Shown here one piece after another: positions 54,688 to 64,000 of a stretch of 64,000 bases of DNA. The DNA comes from Cricetomys ansorgei (lineage: Eukaryota; Chordata; Mammalia; Rodentia; Nesomyidae). The notes under the pieces are model-generated. The model saw only the letters and a program-made list of their open reading frames with translations. It was not told the origin of the DNA and did no database searches. The stretch lies in NCBI GenBank assembly GCA_026225945.1, contig JAMJFZ010000879.1, forward strand, positions 2,048,001 to 2,112,000, written 5' to 3'. Each line of letters opens with the position of its first letter. Position 1 is the stretch's first letter. The position numbers were made by a program, and so were the translations under genes.

Positions 54688-55059
54688 CTAGTTTGATTCT
54701 GTTACTGAGATAAAACGCTGACCAGAACCAACTTGGGACAGGAAAGGGTTTGTTTCAGCTTACCAGTTACCGTCCATCACTGAGGGAAGCCGAGGCAGAA
54801 GCAGAAGACCGCGGAGGAACACCGCTTGCTGACTGGCTCTCCGAGGCTTGCTCAGCCACCTTTCTCATACAGCGCAGGACCACCTGCCCAGTGGTAGAGC
54901 TGCCTACAGTGAGCTGGACTATCTCACGTCAATCATTAATCAGGAAAATGTCCACAGGCATGCCCACGGGCCAGTGTAATAGAAGCAATTACTCAATTGA
55001 GGTTCCTTCTTCCCAGCTGACTCTAGTTTGTGTCAGGTTGACCAAGACTACCCAGTACA
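54688..55059 (-). mobile_element. MaLR (MTE-like) LTR, minus
   Basis: An inverted LTR: 'ttctgttactgagataaaac', 'gggacaggaaagggtttgtt', 'caccgcttgctgactggctc', 'gcaggaccacctgcccagtg', 'cgtcaatcattaatcaggaa', 'actcaattgaggttccttct', 'gtgtcaggttgaccaagact'. Same group as 40446-40838. With the internal region at its left it forms a 5'-LTR-plus-body relic. Confidence 0.88.
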
Positions 55060-55399
55060 CCTTCACCACCCAATACTTTTAGGTTTTCTCTATTTGAAAT
55101 GTCTGTTCTATAGTTGTTTCCTCTTTTCTTATATCTTCAGTCAATCTTTCCTTCGGTTTCCACCTATATACAAACTTGCTAAATACCATCTGACCAAAAA
55201 AGAAAAAAAAAAAAAAAAAGAATATCTCTCTTCATCCTGCATGCCTCTCCCTGGAATTCAACCCTTTCAGTTCTCAGACAATAGAACTGGTTCTTGGTTC
55301 CATCCTCCATCTTCTTTTTACCTGACACTTCCACACCCAGAACAATCCTGTGGGTTCCACCTCCAGCACGTGCCCAAGATCCTAACAATGTTCTCTAGG

Positions 55400-56000
55400 T
55401 CCACTACACCCACCTAGTCCAGGCCACTGGCTTCTCCTGGAATTTTACAAGGCATCTTAACTAGTCTCAAAGCTCTTATTTTCTCAACCCCTCAACCCAA
55501 AAGCCTCCACTAGTGTTTTGTCATTCAAAACCTAAGCCAGACTTCTTGCTGTGGCCAAAAAGGGCCCTCCATCCCATCTCTAAACTGACTGTCACCTGAT
55601 CTCCTGTCATCCTGGCTCGGGATGATCCGGCATTTCTTAATCCGAACTAAGACATAGGGAGCAGGCTCTCAGTGGAGGACCCTTGTAGTTACTGTCCTTC
55701 TGCCATGAAAAGCTCATTGGAACACCCCCTCCTCATCCCTTTCAGACCTCTCTTTGAACACCACCTTAGTTTGAGGTTCTCTGCTATCACCCTATTTAAA
55801 AGTCCCCATTGGTGATGATACACATACATGGCACTGTTATAACGCCAAGGAGGTAATATTATGCATTATATGGAATGTTTAATGTCAGCTGTAAGCACAT
55901 AGTCACAAATGATTGTGTTTGCCTCTGTATTTACTTTCTCTATTCTGTATGCCTAGCCATTGGCACCTGAGACCGTTCTTAATACGTAATAGGTGCTTGC
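55400..56000 (+). mobile_element. L2 LINE fragment, long
   Basis: L2 order is kept over ~600 bp: 'gctgtggccaaaaagggccc', 'aaactgactgtcacctgatc', 'tcctgtcatcctgg', 'ccctttcagacctctctttg', 'ctctgctatcaccctattta', 'tttgcctctgtatttac' and a 3' end near 55960-56000 with 'taataggtgcttgcc'. The clearest ancient LINE in the window. Confidence 0.75.
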
Positions 56001-56784
56001 CTTTGATTTTAATGAAGTTGAAGCAAATTCAACTGTGTGTAGTTTGTTTGCCTTGCGTTCGTTCTTGCAAGGCACTGAGGTGAGAGCAGCCTAAACACTG
56101 AGTGTCTAGGAAATCAGTCTAGATAAGGGCTTGGAATAGCCACTTGCAACAAAGCAATTTTTAAACCCACATATGCAGTGTATCTTATGTGTATTAATTT
56201 TATAGCCATCCATATTATTACATTTTATAACAAATATGTAAGATCCTCTGGTACACACTATTAATGTGCACAAATGCAATAAACTCTCATCTAGTTTTTT
56301 GTTTGTTTGTTTTTTCATTCATGGAAATTAAAGTTCCAAACACTTGGCATATGCTTTACCTGATTTTGAGTTTCAGTGAAAATATTCTTTACAAAAGGCA
56401 AAAATCTCCTGTTTTAGTTCCCAGAGAATTTCATTACTGAATCTTAAATCAGATCAAGCACAGGAGCAAGAAAACTGAGCATTGCATAACCGCATGCAAA
56501 ACTAACTTTGCTGTTTGCTTTTAATTTAAAGTTCACCTTTCCAGGGAAATGCTCCTTTCAACTCTTGGACATCTAGTTCTTATCGTAATGGTTCCTTCAT
56601 ATCATACTCTCAGTGTTGCTCAAACTTCTCCAATCCTGTATTCTTCAGAATTCCGGGGTTCAAATTGTCTCTTTCAAAAGTTACATTCTGATTTTAAACT
56701 TTTATTGCTAATCTTAAAACCCTCAGGTCCATGGTAATGTCCAACATTGCTAGAGGATAAGAGTTCTAACAATCTTAAGAGAAA
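56001..56784. other. Unassigned, A/T-rich
   Basis: No repeat or exon recognised. A TTTG run lies at about 56299-56315. Confidence 0.5.
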
Positions 56785-56823
56785 GTTGTTGTTGTTGTTA
56801 TTAATTATTATTATTATTATTAT
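56785..56823. repeat. (GTT)n/(TTA)n trinucleotide tract
   Basis: Four GTT units then about seven TTA units. Short, probably variable. Confidence 0.9.
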
Positions 56824-56990
56824 ATCCATATTGCAAATGGACAAGTTGAAAAACAAGGAAGTTAGCCAGTGTATCCAAAGTTGCACAGTTCCTAACAGGT
56901 GCAGCAAAAGCCAGGCAGTAAAGCTCTCGGGACACCACACCTGTTCTCTCTACGTAACTCTGCGTCTGCTCACACCCAGCCAGCACCATC
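56824..56990 (-). mobile_element. MIR SINE, minus
   Basis: An inverted MIR core: 'atccatattgcaaatggaca', 'agttgaaaaacaaggaagtt', 'gccagtgtatccaaagttgc', 'acagttcctaacaggtgc', 'agcaaaagccaggcagtaaa' parallels the inverted 'cccattttacagatgaggaaactgagg...ttaagtaacttgcc' pattern. Confidence 0.65.
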
Positions 56991-57429
56991 TGTGAGTAAT
57001 GTTTGCCAGAGTCTAATTATGACCTGCACCTTTGGTAAGTCAAAACATAAATTGAGAGGGGCCATAGCCCCTCTTCTAGAAACACCACCTACAAGCCTTT
57101 TCTAGAAACACAACCTGTTACTCTTAGCACCTAGGAAATTCTCAGCTATTGTCGGGCGGATAATGAAAGTGGTTGAGCAATTGCTCTGTGCCTAACTCCA
57201 AGCAGCCCCTGAGTGATACTTTAGTTATGAAAAATCAAGTTCCTCCCAAGCAAAGGGAGTTTTCAGCTTGTGCTAAGTAAATGAGATAGTTACTGGGGAT
57301 GCATGGGCACAGGAGCAGAGATTGTGCCTGCCTTTGCTGGGGTCGACCAGGTCTGTATTGCTTAATGTATGGCATATCTAAGAACTTGAAATAATCCTTT
57401 TGGGTATAGAAAAAGTCATTTCTCTCTCC
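56991..57429. other. Unassigned non-coding DNA
   Basis: Nothing recognised. 'ccctcttctagaaacac' and 'ccttttctagaaacac' near 57068 and 57098 are a short ~30-bp imperfect direct repeat. Confidence 0.45.
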
Positions 57430-57676
57430 CTTTAATCCACTGGTTCTCAATCTTCATAATACTTCAACCCTTTAATACATACAGTTCCTCGTGTTGTAGT
57501 GACCCAAAACCATAATTTTATGTTTTTGTTGCTGCATCGTAACTGTAATTTTGCTACTGTTATAAGTCACAGTGTAAATATCTGATATGCAGATGGCCTG
57601 AGGTGACCCCTGTAAAAGGGTCTTTTGACACCCCAAAGGGGTTACAACCCCCAGGTTGAGAACCGTTGCTTTAATT
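57430..57676 (+). mobile_element. URR1-like hAT MITE with 8-bp target duplication
   Basis: A 231-bp element (57438-57668) flanked by CTTTAATC (57430-57437) and CTTTAATT (57669-57676), a 7/8 match. Ends are CACTGGTTCTCAA and TTGAGAACCGTTG (inverted repeats). Internal phrases 'acttcaaccctttaatacat', 'aactgtaattttgctactgt', 'ctgaggtgacccctgtaaaa' and 'ccaaaggggttacaaccc' match the URR1 hAT-Charlie family. Non-autonomous. Opposite in orientation to 35307-35509. Confidence 0.93.
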
Positions 57677-59659
57677 GTTCTCTCCAACCCACCTTTGTAA
57701 ATAATAAGATCTTCTTTGCTTCATTTTTACTAATTCACTGGGGTTATTCTCATTCCTGAAAGTTACCCAAGTGGCATTTATTTTTGAAGGTCCAAACCAT
57801 CTTCTTTCTTTCCTTTAATGGATCTCTTTGGAGAAAAGACAAGAGGAGTTTAGTCTCATCACCAGGGACAAACTGTATCCTCATCAATATTCTAAGAGAC
57901 AATTAGGATTGGTATGGAGGTTCCAGCGTGCAAGATGCTGTAGCAATTATTTTTAAATATGTCTACACAAAAATACCATGGGGGGAAAAAAAGCTTTCTG
58001 AACCATGTTTGAAGAATAGCAAAGAAAGTTTTCCTAGAATATTTATTTCAAACAAATATTCCCAGGAGGATAAACAGTAAGGAAGAGTTTAATCAAAAAC
58101 AGTAACTAGAAACACAAACATTTTTAACAGAAAAAAAAAAAACCTCAAGACACAGTTTTATTTGAAGTAATATCTTAGACTACCAATTTCAATTTTTACC
58201 TTCAGAGAAGATCAAATTGATAGTGAAAACCAAAAGCGATCTTGTCTGTAATTAAAATTTGTTTTGCTACTTCTCATTTAACCTAGGATTCTTTCTAGTC
58301 AGAAATTATCCAGTTATCCACATGCATAGCATCACATACAAATACTGTGGCTTGATGCTTGCTATACTGGTTCCTACCACAGCCAATAGAGGCCATTAAT
58401 ACGGTTGGTAGAGGTAGAATCAGATATAACAGAAAATCCACATCTAGGCACTTTGTCCAGAATATATCTAGGACATAATTACTAGGTTTAGCCAGTTTTA
58501 GAAAGCAATGACAAAATGCTATAATTTTAAAAGTCTGGTGATTTTCTTCTTTATTTCTGTTAACTGTCCTAAATTGTTGAGCATGAATTTTACAAACATT
58601 ACGTGTATTTGCGGTAACGATGGAGATGGTGAGAATTGAGTTCTCCAGGCTACACAGTGAGAACTACCAATAGTGCGGTGGAACTCATGGCCCTTTCTAG
58701 GCCACAGCTCTTATGGCCAGAAGATGTCAGCCCACACATCTAACTCTCCTGCTGTGCTTGTTAACACTGTGATGGACAAGCTTGCCATAAGTTGCACCCT
58801 TAGGAACTGGGCCTTTTGCAACCATCTCATCGGCCGTGAATCCTGTATATGACATAACCTAGATTGACCTTGTACCCCAGCCTGCAGGCTTTATCTGGCT
58901 GACTGGGGCAGGGAGCCCTATGCAGCCCTATGCTTGCAGAATTGAAAGCAGCAGACCCTCAGAAGAAAGCTCACCATGTAAGACTGTTTCTTTCTCCAAA
59001 GCTGTATGTATACATACATAGATGTATTTGTATGCACCCATCTTGGCTCCCCTGAAGATTGCCACCCCAGGGAAAGGCTATTTTCTTCTTTAAAAAAATG
59101 AAACATATCAGAAACTGGAATTGAAAGAAATTTGTACTTACAGTGTGTATGTGTCCAGGAATCAAAAAATGTTTAAAGTGTGTCATTAAAAGAATTGTGA
59201 TTGCCTATATGAAGAATAACAAATTCCTCAGTTTTTTTTTTTGTTGTTGTTGTTTTGCATTCCATATACCTGAATGCAGTAGCTCTTGCAGCAATAACCT
59301 CATCCGTATTATGAAGTCCTGAGAGCAGTTTGTTGGCAGGTGGCAGTACTGAGGCATGATAAACTACATACATATACTAAAGGCATGGAATGTCCTGGCA
59401 GAAGATGAGATGTAAAGAAAAGAAAGAATTCAAATGGGCTTTGTCCTAAGAGTGTGGAATGATGGAGTTGATGTCAACTAGGGTGGAGAGAGCCACAAGT
59501 GGAACTGATTCAGAATGGCAGAGCAGAAGTTCAGTTGTAAGGCTGTTGACTTTGAAATAGCTGTTAAAGATTTAGATGCAGTCATGGAAGAGGCAGTTGA
59601 AAGTATATACAAATTGGCGTTGAATGATCTAGACATAGAAATTAAAAACTGATAACTTT
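57677..59659. other. Unassigned, repeat-poor DNA
   Basis: 2 kb without a confident repeat or exon. Contains A/T-rich runs and a short 'gccctatgcagccctatgct' direct repeat at 58917-58934. Confidence 0.5.
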
Positions 59660-59830
59660 GCCAGGTGCGATAGCTCATGCCTCTTAATCCAGGCTGAGGG
59701 GAGAGTATTTTCCAGGCTAAGGAAAGAGTGTGTTGCAAGTTCAAGGCCAGCCTGGATTGTCACGGTGAGTTCTAGACCTATCCTGGCTACAGAGTGAAAC
59801 CTTGTTCATGAAACCAAAATAAAATAATAA
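59660..59830 (+). mobile_element. B1-type SINE, diverged
   Basis: 'gccaggtgcgatagctcatg', 'cctcttaatccaggctgagg', 'caagttcaaggccagcctgg', 'acggtgagttctagacctat', 'cctggctacagagtgaaacc', then an A-rich tail. Early B1/PB1-like divergence. Confidence 0.88.
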
Positions 59831-60214
59831 AATTAGAAAGTCATCACACATGAATGGCTTTCAAATCCGTGGAAGTATGGAGTCACCAAAGATATAGATA
59901 GAGAGGATGAAAAGCACAGACCAAAGTGTGAACCATTAGGTACCTTGAAATCAACTGTCCAAGGGAAACAGAAGCACCCACCATTAGGCACTGAGAAGAA
60001 ATAATGAGACAGAGGACAAGCCATTGGAGTGAGAAGTTTGGAAGCCAGGTAAATGAGCATTATGGAGAAGTACGTCAGAAAAGGGAGGACTAGCCATTGT
60101 ACTTTGCAATGGGACACTTACTGATGATGTTAATGAGGCTAGATTAGAAAAGAAGTGAAAAACCTTAAAAATTAAAATTAGGGTCACGGGGCTCATATTA
60201 GTATCCGGTAGGTA
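59831..60214. other. Unassigned non-coding DNA
   Basis: Nothing recognised. Overlapping minus-strand frames of 87-94 codons at 59833-60247 have no family resemblance. Confidence 0.45.
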
Positions 60215-60690
60215 GAGAATGGCTATCCAAAGATGTGTATTTCTCAATCCTCAAAACCTGTACATACATCATGCAACGTGGAAAAAAGAAATTAAAGAAT
60301 CTAATTGGCTGGGCTTTAAGGGAAAAGATTATATTGGATTGCCCAGGTAGTGTAGTATTTTCAAACAGTGCTTGAAAATGGAAGAGGGAGGCAGGAATAT
60401 TTATGTCTGAGTGGTGTACGGTGAGAAGGAGTCCATGTACCATGAGGAATGAGGAACAGGCCATGAGAGAAGAATATGAGTGGCTTCTAGCAGCTGGAAA
60501 AGCAAGGAAACATTTTTTTCTCTAGAGCCTTTGAAAAAAATAGCACAGCTCTGCCAACTCTGTGATATTAGCCCAGTTAAGACCCCTAGACTCCAGGCTT
60601 ATAGAACTATAAAATAATAAATGGTTGTTATTTCAAGCCACTAATATTGTGTTAATTTGTTATAATAGCCATAGAAAACTAGTAAGAGGA
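60215..60690 (+). mobile_element. MLT1-type MaLR LTR, old
   Basis: 'attatattggattgcccagg', 'cagctggaaaagcaaggaaa', 'tctctagagcctttgaa', 'acagctctgccaactctgtg', 'agacccctagactccaggct', 'tataaaataataaatggttg', 'ttatttcaagccactaat', 'attgtgttaatttgttataa' and 'gccatagaaaactagtaag' follow the mammalian MLT1 LTR through its polyadenylation region to its 3' end. Confidence 0.8.
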
Positions 60691-60939
60691 AATTCTTAAT
60701 TGTATCATGGATTTTGCCTTAATTTTCAGCCTTTATGTACTCATGGCCAGTGTAGTGAAACTACAGATATGTTCTGTGGCTTTTAGTGTGGCTAAAACTA
60801 ATCTTCCATAATCTACCTACAAATAGTGCACTCTTCCATGAAACTGATGGGTAACGATGAAAAGACTAGCATAACAATGCTAAGTCCATGGTGAGTGAGA
60901 ACAACCCCAAAAGTAGTAATTTTTCTTAGATTTTTTACA

Positions 60940-61122
60940 TTGTTTGTTTGTTTGTTTATATAAGAGGGGACATGCCTCAGAGTGACTGTGGGAGTCAGAG
61001 AACAACTTGGCGTGGTCGCCTCTCTCCTTTCACCATGTGGGTCCCAAGGATCGAACTGAGACTATCAGGCTTGGTGGTAAGTGCCTTTACCTGCTGAGCT
61101 ATCTTGTTGGTCCCCATAAAAC
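60940..61122 (-). mobile_element. B3-like SINE, minus
   Basis: A T/TTTG-rich lead (60940-60960), then the inverted B3: 'gggagtcagagaacaacttg', 'ctttcaccatgtgggtccca', 'aggatcgaactgagactatc', 'aggcttggtggtaagtgcct', 'ttacctgctgagctatcttg', 'ttggtcccc'. Confidence 0.9.
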
Positions 61123-61229
61123 TGTCATGGTGAGTGAGCAGTATTTTTGGTAGTTCTTTCATGACTTTACTTGGGGAGAGGTCAACAAACACCTACCTAC
61201 CCAAGGCACCAGCAAAAGACCAACAAAGC

Positions 61230-61492
61230 CACCTAAATCTACTTTGTTGAACCACTGAGTCTAATTGGGATTAGTTGCAGAAGCTTGGAAACGTGTGCCA
61301 GCTCCATCAGCGAAGTTCCCTCTCTAGAAATTTTTAACCACTTATACACCCTTGAAGTAGGGCAAGGCTGTGCCTTCTCCCAGTGACAAGCATCCTCTTG
61401 CAAGGCTGCACCACCTCAACCTCCCCAAGCAGCATCACCAATAGGGAACCAAGTGTTTAAATGTCCAAGGCTATTCAAACCACCACAGTCCC
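61230..61492 (-). mobile_element. Rodent LTR relic, minus, with possible L1-like lead
   Basis: The right part (61365-61490) has inverted MaLR landmarks: 'gcaaggctgcaccacctcaa', 'agcagcatcaccaataggga', 'ctattcaaaccaccac'. The left part (61230-61330, 'ccactgagtctaattggg') may be an inverted L1 3' UTR piece. The boundary is unclear. Confidence 0.5.
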
Positions 61493-61889
61493 CAAAGGAT
61501 GAGTTTTACAACATCCCACTCATTTGTCCTACCTTCTTTCTACTCCCATTTCCATATTTCCTGAGCCTTAGAAAGACGAGATAGATATATGATTATTCCT
61601 CAAATTAAAGGCTGAGTATTGGACCTCTATGATACAGGAACAGTCATTCACAGCATTTTTACCAGTTATTAATATCCACAGCCACTGTCACCCATTGAAA
61701 AACAAGCTATCTTGCCCAAGATTTACAGCAGCGATAAACTATAGTTATAAACATAGATGTTTAGAACTCAGTTTGACAGGCACAACATATTCACTTAGCC
61801 AAGCAATAGTGTATCTTCCATACCAGGACCTATGAACTCCCCAGACGTAAGTTTTCATATGTGTATGAAGTGTGGACTCTTTCCCATGG
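61493..61889. other. Unassigned non-coding DNA
   Basis: Nothing recognised between the LTR relic and the ERVL relic. Confidence 0.4.
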
Positions 61890-62321
61890 AGTGGGCATTA
61901 AATCTAATGGGAAAGCAGTTGGTTGCACTCCTAAGAGTCATGCCACTATTATACCTGTAAGTTCACCTTGCCTGGCATGGTGAGGTCCATAACCAAGCAA
62001 GACAATTGGTAATAATACTCTCCCCAGCAACCAGCATAGCACTTTCTGGCACTATGAAAATTAGTTGGTAGGGAGGAAACTTCCAGCTGAGTCCTAGCTT
62101 GATTTCTCCATGACCTACAACCAAAGCATATGGTACCCTCAGCAAGAGTCTTACCAACCGACTCTGGTGTGCATTCCACAGCAGTAGCAATAGCCTATAG
62201 TATTTTGGGTTCTTCCTGGACAACAACTCACAGGGAAGTAACCCACCCCCAGTATTTGGATATTAAGTCAATAAAGCTGCTTTGTGGTGTGCCTTTTTCC
62301 ATTGACACAGAGTAGAATTTT
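61890..62321 (-). mobile_element. Probable ERVL-related continuation, minus
   Basis: This sequence continues the ERVL reverse transcriptase relic in the same orientation without a visible junction. It resembles rodent endogenous-retrovirus internal DNA, but I could not place individual domains. Short overlapping minus-strand frames occur, with stops in all frames. Confidence 0.4.
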
Positions 62322-62940
62322 TCATTTAAACTTCTTAACTAATGTTCTTACACTTACCTGCACAAACTGTTGCAGAATCTTCCTTACCCTGCTGGATATC
62401 ATCTGTCCCATACCCAGCCATAACATTCCCATGAATTTCACAGCTGTACTTACCCTGCATCTTGTGCAGACGGATTCCACTGAGCGTGCTTGTATGTCTG
62501 CTGGGTGCTTTTCTAGATCTGTAGGGAATTCAGAGGTCAGCATTGTATTATCTATGTAATGAAGGTTTTCCACAGAGGGGAGAAAGGTTAATAAAGGAAG
62601 GTCCTGGGCCACCCACCCAGGACAAACAGTGAGGCTACAAAGGTAACGCTTGGGAAAGTGCTCTGAAGTAAACAGTTGTCCATCCCTAGAGAATGGACAT
62701 TGACCTTGGGATTCATGTGCTAGAAAAATACTAAAGAAGGCATTAACAAGGTCCAATACAGCATGGAAAGATCTCGTCAGTTGGTTTAATTGTTCTGTCA
62801 AAAATCAATGCCGAATATTGCGGAGAGGCTGAAGGCCACTGCTTTATTTAGCGCTATACTCCGCAGTCATTCTCCATGAGCCATCCAGCTCCTTTTCCAG
62901 CCGCACTGAACTGTTGAAAGGGCTTCGGATTGCACAAAGA
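62322..62940 (-). pseudogene. ERVL endogenous retrovirus pol relic (reverse transcriptase)
   Basis: A minus-strand frame of 159 codons (62322-62801), plus its upstream extension to about 62940, resembles the reverse transcriptase domain of class III (ERVL) endogenous retroviruses. In order: a segment like the early RT palm (near 62895-62835), DLVNAFFSI (near 62750) and the catalytic-loop region at about 62547-62558, where YIDN is seen. The family motif is YIDD, so an aspartate needed for catalysis is replaced by asparagine. The copy also has frame breaks, lacks gag, protease and integrase, and is cut by a MaLR LTR at about 62960. It cannot function. Confidence 0.78.
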
Positions 62941-62959
62941 GTCTACCTTCTCTAAGTCT

Positions 62960-63260
62960 TTGATGGCTACTGTGAGTAGAGATGCCAAGACAATTTATAG
63001 AAGTATTTATTGGGGCTTACAGTTTCAGGGGGTGAGTTCATGACCATCACGGTGGGGAGCGGGGCAGCAGGCAGGTAGGTGTGGCACTGGGGCAGTAGCT
63101 GAGAGCTTACATCGTAAGACATAATCAGAAGGCACAGAGGGAGCTAACTGAGAATCATCTTAGACTTTTGAAACCTCAAAGGCTGCTTCTAGATAATCCT
63201 TCCCAAACAGTTCCACCAACTGGAGACCACGTATTCAAATATCTGAGCCTACTAAGAGCC
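62960..63260 (-). mobile_element. MaLR (ORR1/MTD-like) LTR, minus
   Basis: An inverted LTR: 'gccaagacaatttatagaag', 'tattggggcttacagtttca', 'atgaccatcacggtggggag', 'cagcaggcaggtaggtgtgg', 'tagacttttgaaacctcaaa', 'acagttccaccaactggaga', 'attcaaatatctgagcctac'. Its LTR 5' end faces that of the next LTR. Confidence 0.9.
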
Positions 63261-63271
63261 AAGGAGTAGAA

Positions 63272-63639
63272 TGTGGTGGTTTGAAAGAGAGTGACCCTTA
63301 TAGACCCATGTATTTGAATACTGAGTCCCCAGGTGGTGGAGTTGTTTGAGCAGATTAGGAGACAGGTCCATGTTGGAGGAAGATGTCTCTGGTGGTGGGC
63401 TTTCAGGTCTCGAAAGGCTACACCATTCCCAGTTAGCCCCGTCTCTTCTTCCTGTCTGTGCATCGGGGTGTAGCTCCCAGATACTGCTCCCATGCTATGC
63501 CTGTCTGCCCGCTGCCATGCCCCCACTGTGACCATCATGGACTCAGCCTCTGAAACTGTAAGCCCCCAGGAAACTTTTTCTTCTATAAGTTGCCTTGGTC
63601 ATGGTATCCTCTTCACAGCAATAGAAAAGTATCTAAGCA
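63272..63639 (+). mobile_element. MaLR (ORR1/MTD-like) LTR, full-length solo
   Basis: A 368-bp LTR with TG (63272) and CA (63639) ends: 'tgtggtggtttgaaagagag', 'atttgaatactgagtcccca', 'ggtggtggagttgtttgagc', 'ccattcccagttagccccg', 'ccatcatggactcagcctct', 'gaaactgtaagcccccagga', 'taagttgccttggtcatggt', 'cacagcaatagaaaagtatc'. No matching target duplication is evident. Confidence 0.92.
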
Positions 63640-63750
63640 CTGGGCTTACAGATTCTCACTACAACGTCAGGCTTTTATGTGGATTCACACCCACTCACAT
63701 ACCCAGCAGGCACTTTACCCTCTGGGACATCTCAGTCCTGCCTAGCATTA
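63640..63750 (-). mobile_element. RSINE1/B4A-type SINE, minus, truncated
   Basis: An inverted head and middle: 'ggcttttatgtggattcaca' then 'cccagcaggcactttaccct' and 'ctgggacatctcagtcctgc'. It is cut off exactly where the LTR ends, so the LTR may have inserted into or next to it. The remaining 250 bases to the window end hold nothing recognised. Confidence 0.7.
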
Positions 63751-64000
63751 CTAGCCAACAAGATGTCTTCCTGCTTCCTCAGTGAGCAGTGCTGAATCCC
63801 TATAAGAAAGGAGCACATTGCTTTTCTCTCTATTCTTCTGTCTAAGCATGACACAAGAATGCTTTGCCCTACCTACCACTTTCTCTTCCCTTTCTCCAGC
63901 CTCAACATTATCCTGGGCTTCCTCTAACTTATTGTTGGACACAGAACGTTAACTTTGTAGCTAAGTCTAACATCAATTACCTAGCAAGTAGATATGACTT

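Noticed and set aside
1..64000. CRISPR-like, phage-defence or operon-type systems
   Set aside because: No regularly spaced identical repeats, no clustered long genes and no ribosome-binding-site pattern; the sequence is rodent nuclear DNA full of SINEs, LINEs and LTRs.

Overview
This window looks like ordinary non-coding DNA from a muroid rodent (mouse/rat/hamster/vole group). The evidence is its repeats: B1, B2/B3, ID, B4 and RSINE1-type SINEs, many rodent MaLR (MT/ORR1-type) LTRs, and two copies of a URR1-like hAT element. These lie over a layer of much older mammalian repeats (L2, MIR, old L1, MLT1). The L1 copies are all broken and no mouse-specific young family stands out, so a cricetid (hamster, vole, deer mouse) is possible, but the species cannot be fixed from sequence reading alone.

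I found no protein-coding gene, no convincing exon, no structural RNA gene, no CRISPR array and no bacterial-type feature. The longest open frames (181, 178, 170, 159 and 158 codons) all lie on recognisable repeats and are chance or relic frames.

Layout. 0-6 kb: L1 ORF1/ORF2 relics, a B3 SINE, MaLR LTRs and L2. 6-13 kb: a B2, a CpG-rich minus-strand LTR (6.6-7.1 kb), MIR, an L1 3' end, an ERVL relic joined to a MaLR LTR, and B1s. 13-21 kb: B1, an RSINE1/B4A with purine-rich simple repeats, L2, an ERVL-type LTR, MaLRs and MIRs. 21-24 kb: mostly unassigned, with a diverged ~100-bp duplication. 23.9-28.2 kb: an L1 interrupted by two head-to-head MaLR LTRs, one with its internal region, and by a B3, followed by an old L1MA-type 3' end. 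28-37 kb: mostly unassigned, with a cluster of minus-strand SINEs at 30.6-31.4 kb, an L1 3' end, a perfect palindromic RFX-type X-box and a URR1. 37-41 kb: a MaLR LTR split by a second LTR with a 4-bp target duplication, an MLT1-type LTR and another MaLR. 41.6-46 kb: SINE-poor, with a CCAAT-plus-CRE motif pair. 46-57 kb: B1, MIR, old L1, a SINE-in-SINE nest with a (GGGGA)n array, a minus-strand MaLR with internal region, and a long L2. 57-64 kb: a second URR1, an MLT1-type LTR, an ERVL reverse transcriptase relic with a changed catalytic motif, and head-to-head MaLR LTRs.

The elements do not form a functional system. They record layered insertions in an intergenic or intronic region. No undescribed biological system was seen. 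The items most worth checking are the insertion histories with clear target duplications, the local duplication near 21 kb, and two regulatory-looking motifs outside recognised repeats. All family assignments come from memory of consensus features, so boundaries are approximate (about ±20 bases) unless a target duplication is stated.
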